From: Mesostigma viride
Taxonomy: Eukaryota > Streptophyta > Mesostigmatophyceae > Mesostigmatales > Mesostigmataceae
Reading direction: 5' to 3'
Length of the DNA stretch: 28,766 nucleotides
Assembly (NCBI GenBank): GCA_009746045.1
Contig: RPFO01001228.1
Location: forward strand, 1 to 28,766
Position 1 is the first letter of the stretch, and every line of letters begins with the position of its first letter. This document shows, piece after piece, positions 1-8,749 of the stretch. Made by a program: the position numbers and the translations under genes. The notes under the pieces were generated by a model. It saw nothing but the letters and a program-made list of their open reading frames with translations. It made no database searches and was not told the DNA's origin.

Positions 1-60
1 TCGGACTGAACCAACAATGGAAATAATTCTGACAAATTTTATCCTGAACTATTTCGCATC

Positions 61-287
61 ATAACATGACTCCGTTGGGAGATCATCATGTAGCACTGGC
101 TAACATATTCCTTGCTGGATGGATGGAGGTAGGTGAAGAATTAAACCTTTTTTGAATGACCTTATTTGTCTAATTGTAATTGCCTAGCACAGTCTACCTA
201 GAGGAGGGCCCTGATTGGCACAATTGTGGCCATGTACGTATTATCGCTACATGTCTGTCGTACATGATCTCCCACTAGTCATGTTAT
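61..287. repeat. Foldback / MITE-like element in block A (U1)
   Basis: The left arm starts ATAACATGACT and the right arm ends AGTCATGTTAT. They form an imperfect inverted repeat of about 34 to 40 nt around an unrelated interior. This copy and the U5 copy share an extra TG in the right arm (ATGTCTGTCG). No transposase lies inside. The U2 copy shows the structure most cleanly. Confidence 0.75.
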
Positions 288-654
288 AATTTAATTTCAT
301 TTTAATGCTAGCATGTCTTGTTGCATGCCCTCAAAGCTAAAATTGTTTATCACATGCAGAGAGAGCCGCACAATGAATTCAGCGTACATTCATTAATTAA
401 TTATACCATGCGATATACTTTACAGATATTTCGCTTCAAATACTTCGAAATTTGGGTACTGCTTTTTGCAAGCCAGCCATAAGGACCAAACACTCCATGC
501 AAACTCCCATTTTCATCATTAATTAATATTCATTGAGTGCAATCCTTTTTTTCATTCCTTTGTTTCGGTGTACACCATGCACCATCCGTCATTCCCATAT
601 TAAATTGAAAAAATTAAAACATAGCATGACTCCGTGGTGCCCACTATGACTTCA

Positions 655-2958
655 TGGGGGGGGCTGGCATGCTTGCGTGGGTGTGGGGGGGCCTCGCATG
701 CGTGCGTGGGTGGGGGGGGGGCTCGCATGCGTGCGTGGGTGTGGGGGGGGAGTGGCATGCATGCGTGGGTGTGGTGGGGGGCTGCCATGCATGCGTGTGG
801 TTAGGGGGGGCTGGCACGCGTGTGTGGGTTCGTGGGGTGGCTGCCATGCGTGCGTGGGTGTGTGGGGTGGCTGGCATGCGTACGTGGGTGTGGGGGGTGG
901 CTGGCATGCATAAGTGGGTTTGTGATGGGCTGGCATGCGTGCGTGGGTTGGTGGGGTGGCAGGCATGCATGCGTGCATGTGGGGGGTCGCTGGCATGCAT
1001 GCGTGGGTTTGTGGGGTAGCTGGCATGCAGGCGTGGGTGTGGGAGGGGTTGGCATGCATGCGTGGGTGTGGGGGGTGGCTCGCATGCGTGCGTGGGTGTG
1101 GGGGGGAGTGGCATGCATGCGTGGGTGTGGTGGGGGGCTGCCATGCATGCGTGGGGTTAGGGGGGGCTGGCACGCGTGTGTGGGTTCGTGGGGTGGCTGC
1201 CATGCGTGCGTGGGTGTGTGGGGGGGCTCGCATGCGTGCGTGGGTGTGGGGGGGGCTCGCATGCGTGCGTGGGTGTGGGGGGGGAGTGGCATGCATGCGT
1301 GGGTGTGGTGGGGGCTGCCATGCATGCGTGGGGTTAGGGGGGGGCTGGCACGCGTGTGTGGGGTGTGGGTGGCTGCCATGCGTGCGTGGGTGTGTGGGGT
1401 GGCTGGCATGCGTACGTGGGTGTGGGGGGTGGCTGGCATGCATAAGTGGGTTTGTGATGGGCTGGCATGCGTGCGTGGGTTGGTGGGGTGGCAGGCATGC
1501 ATGCGTGCATGTGGGGGGTCGCTGGCATGCATGCGTGGGTTTGTGGGGTAGCTGGCATGCAGGCGTGGGTGTGGGAGGGGTTGGCATGCATGCGTGGGTG
1601 TGGGGGGTGGCTGGCATGCTTGCCTGCATGTGGGGTGGGGCTGGCATGCTTGCGTGGGTGTGGGGGGGCCTCGCATGCGTGCGTGGGTGTGGGGGGGGGC
1701 TCGCATGCGTGCGTGGGTGTGGGGGGGAGTGGCATGCATGCGTGGGTGTGGTGGGGGGCTGCCATGCATGCGTGGGGTTAGGGGGGGGCTGGCACGCGTG
1801 TGTGGGTTGGTGGGGTGGCTGCCATGCGTGCGTGGGTGTGTGGGGTGGCTGGCATGCGTACGTGGGTGTGGGGGGTGGCTGGCATGCATAAGTGGGTTTG
1901 TGATGGGCTGGCATGCGTGCGTGGGTTGGTGGGGTGGCTGGCATGCATGCGTGCATGTGGGGGGTCGCTGGCATGCATGCGTGGGTTTGTGGGGTAGCTG
2001 GCATGCGGGCGTGGGTGTGGGAGGGGCTGGCATGCATGCGTGGGTGTGGGGGGTGGCTGGCATGCATGCCTGCATGTGGGGTGGGGCTGGCATGCGTGCG
2101 TGGGTGTGGGGGGGGGCTCGCATGCGTGCGTGGGTGTGGGGGGGGGCTCGCATGCGTGCGTGGGTGTGGGGGGGGAGTGGCATGCATGCGTGGGTGTGGT
2201 GGGGGGCTGCCATGCATGCGTGGGGTTAGGGGGGGGCTGGCACGCGTGTGTGGGTTGGTGGGGTGGCTGCCATGCGTGCGTGGGTGTGTGGGGTGGCTGG
2301 CATGCGTACGTGGGTGTGGGGGGTGGCTGGCATGCATAAGTGGGTTTGTGATGGGCTGGCATGCGTGCGTGGGTTGGTGGGGTGGCTGGCATGCATGCGT
2401 GCATGTGGGGGGTCGCTGGCATGCATGCGTGGGTTTGTGGGGTAGCTGGCATGCGGGCGTGGGTGTGGGAGGGGCTGGCATGCATGCGTGGGTGTGGGGG
2501 GTGGCTGGCATGCATGCCTGCATGTGGGGTAGGGCTGGCATGCGTGCGTGGGTGTGGGGGGGGGCTGCCATGCGTGTGTCGGGGGCTGGCATGCGTGGGT
2601 GGTTGGCGGGGGGAGTGGCATGCATGCGTGGGTGTGGTGGGGAGCTGCCATGCATGCGTGGTTTTAAGGGGGGGCTGGCACGCGTGCGTGGGTTCGTGGG
2701 GTGGCTGCCATGCGTGCGTGGGGGTGGGGGGTGGCTGGCATGCGTAAGTGGCTGTGGGGGTTGCTGGAATGCATAAGTGGGTTGTGGGGTGGCTGGCATG
2801 CGTGCGTGGGTGTGGGGGTGGCTGGCATGCGTGCGTGGATTGGTGGGGTGGCTGGCATGCATGCGGGCATGTGGGGGGTGGCTGGAATCCATGCGTGGGT
2901 TTGTGGGGTATAGCTAACATGTGTGCGTGGGTGTGGGAGGGGCTGGCATGCATGCGTT
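655..2958 (+). repeat. G-rich 30-bp minisatellite array B (U1)
   Basis: Monomers of about 30 bp have the core GCATGCATGCGTGGGTGTG followed by a run of 4 to 8 G. Variant monomers recur in fixed order, forming a higher-order repeat of about 445 bp. The landmark monomer GGCACGCGTG lies at 813, 1169, 1347, 1791, 2239 and 2677, spaced 356, 178, 444, 448 and 438 bp, so two of the higher-order copies are shortened. The last copy (about 2660-2958) follows the same monomer order but carries many private changes, and that version is shared by the right edges of the other complete units. Long stop-free frames on both strands (up to 746 codons on the minus strand) come from the 30-bp period and are not called as genes. 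Confidence 0.96.
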
Positions 2959-3423
2959 GGTTGACATGCCATGGATGAAAAACGCCAAGAAGAGTATATG
3001 GCCCCGCTGCCACCAAAAATCACCTGGTTGATCAACCAAGGGGATAGCCTGCACAGTGAGACACAAACACAGCAGACCCAGCAAAGCAAAATTCAGGTTG
3101 TAAGCGAGTGGAGATTACTTTTGACATGCTTGATGAAGAAATATATAACACACCTTCTATTGTCACACCTTCTATAAACAAATGGTTGATTGATCACCTT
3201 ATACACCACGTAAACATGCTACCAGACGCGCTCTTCAGTCCAGTCAAAATCCACGTGCAAAGCAAGTCAGCTTACGCAGAAAGCACCATGAATGTCAGCC
3301 AGTACAGCAGTAAATGACGCCCCAAACCCGTGACCAGGCAAGCATCCAGAGGGGCTTTCACCGCCCAGTATATTCCAGAAAAAAGCATCACAGATCCTTG
3401 GGCAACGGACGTTCACACAGGAC

Positions 3424-3804
3424 ATGCGAAGGACCATGAAGATGGCGTCCTGCACGGCTAAGAAAATAAAACGCAGACCCTTGCTACGCTATGTCTTTGC
3501 TGCGACTAGGTGGATTCGGCGAAATGGAAAGAACGCAACCATGAAAATGCATCAGAAAGAGAGCAGGTACTACCCCGGTCATCGAAACAAACGCCTCACC
3601 ATCGGCATCGCCGGTTACGTCCCGTGGCAAAAAATCCAGCGTTCTTTCCAATATGATGTGGCGACAGCAGAAGCTCGTTGGCCACACCCCAAGCCTTCCA
3701 CGAACAGCAAACTGATTTCACTAGGCACCCAATACGTAAAGCAGTTAAGCATGATACTACAATACCTAAATCTACAACGACATTCCATTTCCAGGTCGCC
3801 ATAG
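3424..3804 (+). CDS. Hypothetical 126-aa basic ORF (U1 copy)
   Basis: The frame runs from ATG to TAG and encodes 126 residues, rich in Lys and Arg (it opens MRRTMKMASCTAKKIKRR), with no obvious signal peptide, membrane segment or family motif. The predicted protein is identical in U2, U3, U4, U5 and U6. The surrounding DNA is nearly identical too, so identity does not show selection. A partial frame on the opposite strand is also open. A different frame upstream (GTG 3108 to TAA near 3468, interrupted by one TGA at 3315) reads like degraded coding sequence. It could be a remnant of a mobile-element gene or chance. No promoter is evident. Confidence 0.2.
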   Translation: MRRTMKMASCTAKKIKRRPLLRYVFAATRWIRRNGKNATMKMHQKESRYYPGHRNKRLTIGIAGYVPWQKIQRSFQYDVATAEARWPHPKPSTNSKLISLGTQYVKQLSMILQYLNLQRHSISRSP

Positions 3805-3906
3805 CGACACGGACCTCTCCCACGCAGGTATCACTCCGTTGACGCACCTCCAGCTCAGAAAATTTCGCACTTGCTCTTCAAACATAAAATTTTGACGTAT
3901 AAAACC

Positions 3907-4305
3907 ATGGCTGCGCATTCCCCATCCCAATTTTCTAGCCTACGTTGCCTGCCATCGCCAGCCAGCACAAGGAAAATTGCTCGCGCAGCACGTCACTTTG
4001 TTTTTCGCCCCGAGCATGCCGCACGCTTTGCCAATAATTCCCAGTTCCCACTGCTATTTCGCCCCACCCTGACTGAACGCCAGTTCGGCTCTGAACCTTC
4101 CAACCGTCCTGCAAATTTGATCCATCCGTTCAGAAAATCGCATTCCATTCACGTTGTGGCCCTAAATTCGAGCGCGTTATTCGAAACGGCGTGCACCGGT
4201 TGGTCCCCGTCCAAAGTGGTGCAACGGGAAACTGTGAAAAGTTTTAGTACAGATATCGGTTCGCCAGTAGCTTGTTTGACGCTTAAAAAAGTCAACGCGC
4301 CGTAA
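3907..4305 (+). CDS. Hypothetical ATG ORF with TATA-like upstream box (U1, type I)
   Basis: The ATG lies in a strong eukaryotic start context (AAAACCATGG), two bases after a TATAAAA run (3898-3904). That run is too close to the ATG to act as a usual TATA box for this start. The 132-residue product starts MAAHSPSQFSSLRCLPSPAS and its first 50 residues are Ser/Ala/Arg-rich with few acidic residues, like an organelle-targeting presequence, which may be chance. In U4 and U5 a frameshift near codon 95 changes the C-terminus and shortens it to 109 residues. In type II units a 126-bp difference stops the frame after 64 codons. The unstable C-terminus argues against a real gene. Confidence 0.15.
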   Translation: MAAHSPSQFSSLRCLPSPASTRKIARAARHFVFRPEHAARFANNSQFPLLFRPTLTERQFGSEPSNRPANLIHPFRKSHSIHVVALNSSALFETACTGWSPSKVVQRETVKSFSTDIGSPVACLTLKKVNAP

Positions 4306-4475
4306 TTCCTGAGGCCGCGCGGATTGGCGAGACGCCCCACCTGCCCGCAAAAGTCTGAACATGTTCAGCGTTTCAGCACCCGTTCAGGAACTCGAGAATC
4401 GATCTCCAAGGTTTGGGGATTTTCTTTGTACTACGCCGATTGGCCATCTCGCTACGGTCCTGTACGTCGTCCGCT

Positions 4476-4671
4476 CCCGCGCTAGGGGGCGCGGGGGACG
4501 GCCCCACCTTCGGCCTACGGCCTCGGCCAAAGTTTTCGGGCTTCATAAATCGTAGTTACATTAGGGGACAAGAAAAAAGTGGGGGAGGGGGGGCTATCGC
4601 CCCCCCTCCCCGACTTGAGAGGACGTGACTCGCCGCTAGCGGCCCAGAGGCCGATAGTCGACCTTCTGGGC
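4476..4671 (+). other. Cluster of stem-loops in the GC-rich end of the spacer (U1)
   Basis: Four inverted repeats lie in about 200 bp. They are CCCGCGC/GCGCGGG (4476-4482 with 4489-4495, 6-nt loop); a perfect 13-bp G/C stem with loop TATC (4582-4594 with 4599-4611); the 12-bp palindrome GCCGCTAGCGGC (4632-4643); and GCCCAGA/TCTGGGC (4642-4648 with 4665-4671). The cluster recurs in every unit. It could be a structured RNA, a recombination or replication site, or the end of an old mobile element. Confidence 0.6.
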
Positions 4672-4815
4672 GCCAACCGCACCGGCCCGCGCGACGCGCC
4701 AAGACCCTTCCCGGAGGACGCGCGAGCGGACGATTCCGACCGGGACGAACCGCCGCCGTGCGCCACGCGCAACGGACCCTTCCCCGTGAACACCGTGGAA
4801 GCTCTCCGAGCGTGA

Positions 4816-5057
4816 GATACTTGGAAATTTCGTCACGTTCGTATCGAAAATGAAATTTCTGACAAATTTGTCAGCTCGGACAGAACCACAATGAATTTCC
4901 AGGTAAATAGGTGTACGTTTATTCCAAACAACCACAATGAATTTCAGCATACCATTCGATACAACAATGATATTTCGGCGTCGCATACTTGGAAATTTCG
5001 TTACGTTCGTATCGCCAGTGAAATTCTGACAAATTTTATCCTGAACTATTTCGCATC
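4816..5057 (+). repeat. Junction E, two copies of the ACTTGGAAATTTCGT module (U1/U2)
   Basis: The module core is GATACTTGGAAATTTCGT followed by ACGTTCGTATCG, at 4816 and again at 4984 (168 bp apart). Between them lie the perfect 16-bp palindrome CTGACAAATTTGTCAG (4859-4874) and a 15-bp direct repeat ACCACAATGAATTTC flanking about 31 bp. The same junction layout follows U5 (23033-23274). No gene is seen here. Confidence 0.85.
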
Positions 5058-5281
5058 ATAACATGACTCCGTTGGGAGATCATCATGTAGCACTGGCTAA
5101 CATATTCCCTTGCTGGATGGATGGAGGTAGGTGAAGACTTAAACCTTTTTGAATGACCTTATTTGTCTAATTGTAATTGCCTAGCACAGTCTACCTAGAG
5201 GAGGGCCCTGATTGGCACAATTGTGGCCATGTACGTAATTATGCTACATGTCGTACATGATCTCCCAACTAGTCATGTTAT
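5058..5281. repeat. Foldback / MITE-like element in block A (U2)
   Basis: The left arm 5058-5091 pairs with the right arm 5243-5281. The pairs are ATAACATGACT with AGTCATGTTAT, then GTTGGGAGATCAT with ATGATCTCCCAAC, then CATGTAGC with GCTACATG, with a small mismatch and a 6-nt bulge (TCGTAC). The total span is 224 bp. The interior also has a nested CATGTACG/CGTACATG pair. There is no ORF and no clear target-site duplication beyond a possible AT dinucleotide. The family cannot be assigned. Confidence 0.8.
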
Positions 5282-5644
5282 AATTTAATTTCATTTTAAT
5301 GCTAGCATGTCTTGTTGCATGCCCTCAAAGCTAAAATTGTTTATCACATGCAGAGAGAGCCCGCACAATGAATTTCAGCGTACCATTCATTAATTAATTA
5401 TACCATGCGATATACTTTACAGATATTTCGCTGTCAAATACTTCGAAATTTGGGTACTGCTTTTTGCAAGCCAGCCATAAGGACCAAACACTCCCATGCA
5501 AACTCCCATTTTCATCATTAATTAATATTCATTGAGTGGCAATCCTTTCATTCCTTTGTTCACACATGCACCATCCGTCATTCCCATTATTAAATTGAAA
5601 AAATTAAATCATAGCATGACTCCGTGGTGCCCACTATGACTTCA

Positions 5645-6969
5645 TGGGGGGGGCTGGCATGCTTGTGTGGGTGTGGGGGGGCCTCGCATGCGTGCGTGGG
5701 TGTGGGGGGGGCTCGCATGCGTGCGTGGGTGTGGGGGGGAGTGGCATGCATGCGTGGGTGTGGTGGGGGGCTGCCATGCATGCGTGGGGTTAGGGGGTGG
5801 CTGGCACGCGTGTGTGGGTTCGTGGGGTGGCTGCCATGCGTGCGTGGGTGTGTGGGGTGGCTGGCATGTGTACGTGGGTGTGGGGGGTGGCTGGCATGCA
5901 TAAGTGGGTTTGTGATGGGCTGGCATGTGTGCGTGGGTTGGTGGGGTGGCTGGCATGCATGCGTGCATGTGGGGGGTCGCTGGCATGCATGCGTGGGTTT
6001 GTGGGGTAGCTGGCATGCAGGCGTGGGTGTGGGAGGGGCTGGCATGCATGCGTGGGTGTGGGGGATGGCTGGCATGCATGCCTGCATGTGGGGTGGGGCT
6101 GGCATGCGTGCGTGGGTGTGTGGGGGGGCTCGCATGCGTGCGTGGGTGTGTGGGGGGGCTCGCATGCGTGCGTGGGTGTGGGGGGGGAGTGGCATGCATG
6201 CGTGGGTGTGGTGGGGGGCTGCCATGCATGCGTGGGGTTAGGGGGGGGCTGGCACGCGTGTGTGGGTTCGTGGGGTGGCTGCCATGCGTGCGTGGGTGTG
6301 TGGGGTGGCCGGCATGCGTACGTGGGTGTGGGGGGTGGCTGGCATGCATAAGTGGGTTTGTGATGGGCTGGCATGCGTGCGTGGGTTGGTGGGGTGGCTT
6401 GCATGCATGCGTGCATGTGGGGGGTCGCTGGCATGCATGCGTGGGTTTGTGGGGTAGCTGGCATGCGGGCGTGGGTGTGGGAGGGGCTGGCATGCATGCG
6501 TGGGTGTGGGGGGTGGCTGGCATGCATGCCTGCATGTGGGGTAGGGCTGGCATGCGTGCGTGGGTGTGGGGGGGGCTGCCATGCGTGTGTCGGGGGGCTG
6601 GCATGCGTGGGTGGTTGGCGGGGGAGTGGCATGCATGCGTGGGTGTGGTGGGGAGCTGCCATGCATGCGTGGTTTTAAGGGGGGGCTGGCACGCGTGCGT
6701 GGGTTCGTGGGGTGGCTGCCATGCGTGCGTGGGGGTGGGGGGTGGCTGGCATGCGTAAGTGGCTGTGGGGGTTGCTGGAATGCATAAGTGGGTTGTGGGG
6801 TGGCTGGCATGCGTGCGTGGGTGTGGGGGTGGCTGGCATGCGTGCGTGGATTGGTGGGGTGGCTGGCATGCATGCGGGCATGTGGGGGGTGGCTGGAATC
6901 CATGCGTGGGTTTGTGGGGTATAGCTAACATGTGTGCGTGGGTGTGGGAGGGGCTGGCATGCATGCGTT
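5645..6969 (+). repeat. G-rich 30-bp minisatellite array B (U2)
   Basis: It uses the same monomers as U1, with landmark monomers at 5803, 6251 and 6688 (448 and 437 bp apart), so there are two full higher-order copies plus a lead-in. The final copy is the diverged right-edge version. It is nearly identical to the U3 array. Confidence 0.96.
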
Positions 6970-7434
6970 GGTTGACATGCCATGGATGAAAAACGCCAAG
7001 AAGAGTATATGGCCCCGCTGCCACCAAAAATCACCTGGTTGATCAACCAAGGGGATAGCCTGCACAGTGAGACACAAACACAGCAGACCCAGCAAAGCAA
7101 AATTCAGGTTGTAAGCGAGTGGAGATTACTTTTGACATGCTTGATGAAGAAATATATAACACACCTTCTATTGTCACACCTTCTATAAACAAATGGTTGA
7201 TTGATCACCTTATACACCACGTAAACATGCTACCAGACGCGCTCTTCAGTCCAGTCAAAATCCACGTGCGAAGCAAGTCAGCTTACGCAGAAAGCACCAT
7301 GAATGTCAGCCAGTACAGCAGTAAATGACGCCCCAAACCCGTGACCAGGCAAGCATCCAGAGGGGCTTTCACCGCCCAGTATATTCCAGAAAAAAGCATC
7401 ACAGATCCTTGGGCAACGGACGTTCACACAGGAC

Positions 7435-7815
7435 ATGCGAAGGACCATGAAGATGGCGTCCTGCACGGCTAAGAAAATAAAACGCAGACCCTTGCTACGC
7501 TATGTCTTTGCTGCGACTAGGTGGATTCGGCGAAATGGAAAGAACGCAACCATGAAAATGCATCAGAAAGAGAGCAGGTACTACCCCGGTCATCGAAACA
7601 AACGCCTCACCATCGGCATCGCCGGTTACGTCCCGTGGCAAAAAATCCAGCGTTCTTTCCAATATGATGTGGCGACAGCAGAAGCTCGTTGGCCACACCC
7701 CAAGCCTTCCACGAACAGCAAACTGATTTCACTAGGCACCCAATACGTAAAGCAGTTAAGCATGATACTACAATACCTAAATCTACAACGACATTCCATT
7801 TCCAGGTCGCCATAG
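7435..7815 (+). CDS. Hypothetical 126-aa basic ORF (U2 copy)
   Basis: The predicted protein is identical to that at 3424-3804. Neighbouring bases are also nearly unchanged between copies, so it carries the same low support. Confidence 0.2.
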   Translation: MRRTMKMASCTAKKIKRRPLLRYVFAATRWIRRNGKNATMKMHQKESRYYPGHRNKRLTIGIAGYVPWQKIQRSFQYDVATAEARWPHPKPSTNSKLISLGTQYVKQLSMILQYLNLQRHSISRSP

Positions 7816-8064
7816 CGACACGGACCTCTCCCACGCAGGTATCACTCCGTTGACGCACCTCCAGCTCATAAAATTTCGCACTTGCTCTTCAAACATAAAA
7901 TTTTGACGTATAAAACCATGGCTGCGCATTCCCCATCCCAATTTTCTAGCCTACGTTGCCTGCCATCGCCAGCCAGCACAAGGAAAATTGCTCGCGCAGC
8001 ACGTCACTTTGTTTTTCGCCCCGAGCATGCCGCACGCTTTGCCAATAATTCCCAGTTCCCACTG

Positions 8065-8190
8065 CCCAGCAAGACTTTTTTCCATGCGATTATACCATGC
8101 GATATACTTTAGAGATATTTCGGTGGAAGATACTTGGAAATTTCGTTACGTTCGTATTTCCATTGAAAATGTGCCAAATTTCGGCCTGAA
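8065..8190 (+). repeat. 126-bp type II segment with embedded E module (U2)
   Basis: The segment is present in U2, U3 and U6 and absent from U1, U4 and U5, where ACTG joins CTATTTC directly. It contains ATACCATGCGATATACTTTA, also found in block A, then GATACTTGGAAATTTCGT and ACGTTCGTAT as in junction E. It breaks the ATG ORF that starts at 7918, leaving 64 codons (stop at 8112). It may be an insertion in type II or a deletion in type I; the sequence does not decide. Confidence 0.85.
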
Positions 8191-8720
8191 CTATTTCACC
8201 CCACCCTGACTGAACGCCAGTTCGGCTCTGAACCTTCCACCCGTCCTGCAAATTTGATCCATCCGTTCAGAAAATCGCATTCCATTCACGTTGTGGCCCT
8301 AACCTCGAGCGCGTAATTCGAAACGGCGTGCACCGGTTGGTCCCCTTGTCCAAAGTGGTGCAACGGGAAACACTGAAAAGTTTGAGGAGAGATCCATTCG
8401 CCAGTAGCTTGTTTGACGTTTAAAAGAGTCAACGCGCCGTAATTCCTGAGGCCGCGCGGATTGGCGAGACGCCCCACCTGCCCGCAAAAGTCTGAACATG
8501 TTCAGCGTTTCAGCACCCGTTCAGACTTCCTGAGACTCGATCTCCAAGGTTTGGGGATTTTCTTTGTACTACGCCGATTGGCCATCTCGCAACGGTCCTG
8601 GACGTCGTCCGCTCCCGCGCTAGGGGGCGCGGGGGACGGCCCCACCTTCGGCCTACGGCCGCGGCCAAAGTTTTCGGGCGTCATAAATCGTAGTTACTAG
8701 TAGGGGACAAGAAAAAAGTG

Positions 8721-8749
8721 GGGGAGGGGGGGCTATCGCCCCCCTCCCC
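8721..8749 (+). other. G/C hairpin with TATC loop (U2)
   Basis: Arms 8721-8733 and 8738-8749 frame loop TATC. The G run is 7 and the C run is 6, so one G is unpaired. The neighbouring stems described for U1 are also present. Confidence 0.6.

Larger units (their letters stand above)
2959..4815 (+). repeat. Spacer block C/D (U1, type I)
   Basis: This is non-minisatellite sequence present once per unit. It contains a perfect 14-bp palindrome TGGTTGATCAACCA (3025-3038), another at 4355-4368 (CTGAACATGTTCAG), a 68-codon ATG ORF (2971-3177), the 126-codon ORF (3424-3804), an ATG ORF (3907-4305), and a GC-rich end (about 4470-4815) with several stem-loops. The distance from the ATG at 2971 to the junction motif GATACTTGG at 4816 is 1845 bp; in U5 it is 1846 bp. 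I do not recognise any protein family. Confidence 0.9.
1..4983 (+). repeat. Macro-repeat unit U1 (type I, 5' end cut by window)
   Basis: Order of parts: AT-rich block A 1-654, G-rich minisatellite B 655-2958, spacer C/D 2959-4815, junction E from 4816. Position 1 matches position 18226 of U5, and the unit is within about 10 bp of U5 in length, so the two are sister copies. Type I marks are a spacer without the 126-bp insert and CACGTGCAAAGC near 3253. Block A downstream of the foldback (288-654) holds no gene: it has AT-rich runs such as TTAATTAATTA and a partial copy of the junction module (about 370-460). Compared with the other units, block A here has several single-base losses in short runs. 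Confidence 0.93.

Noticed and set aside
652-2892. 746-codon minus-strand ORF (and similar ones of 200 to 520 codons in each array)
   Set aside because: Pure low-complexity translation of a 30-bp minisatellite. Other phases and the opposite strand are just as open, the frame switches with every one-base change in a G run, and no array keeps the same protein as another.
655-2958. CRISPR-like array, suggested by regular 30-bp repeats
   Set aside because: There are no unique spacers between repeats; monomers abut directly and vary gradually. No cas genes are present.
2664-3089. Minus-strand ORF with a hydrophobic start (MLCWVCCVCVSL) leading into the minisatellite, like a secreted repeat protein
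   Set aside because: The first residue is from TTG, and the hydrophobic stretch lies antisense to the plus-strand spacer frame. The first ATG is at the minisatellite edge, after the hydrophobic part.
2971-3177. 68-codon ATG ORF at the start of the spacer (opens MDEKRQEEYM)
   Set aside because: Short, with no recognisable motif, and its start is deleted in U4 without other change. It is recorded within the spacer entry instead of as a gene.
2959-4815. Ribosomal DNA intergenic spacer, suggested by a spacer plus subrepeat layout
   Set aside because: No segment of any unit looks like 18S, 5.8S, 28S or 5S rRNA, and complete units contain no room for them.
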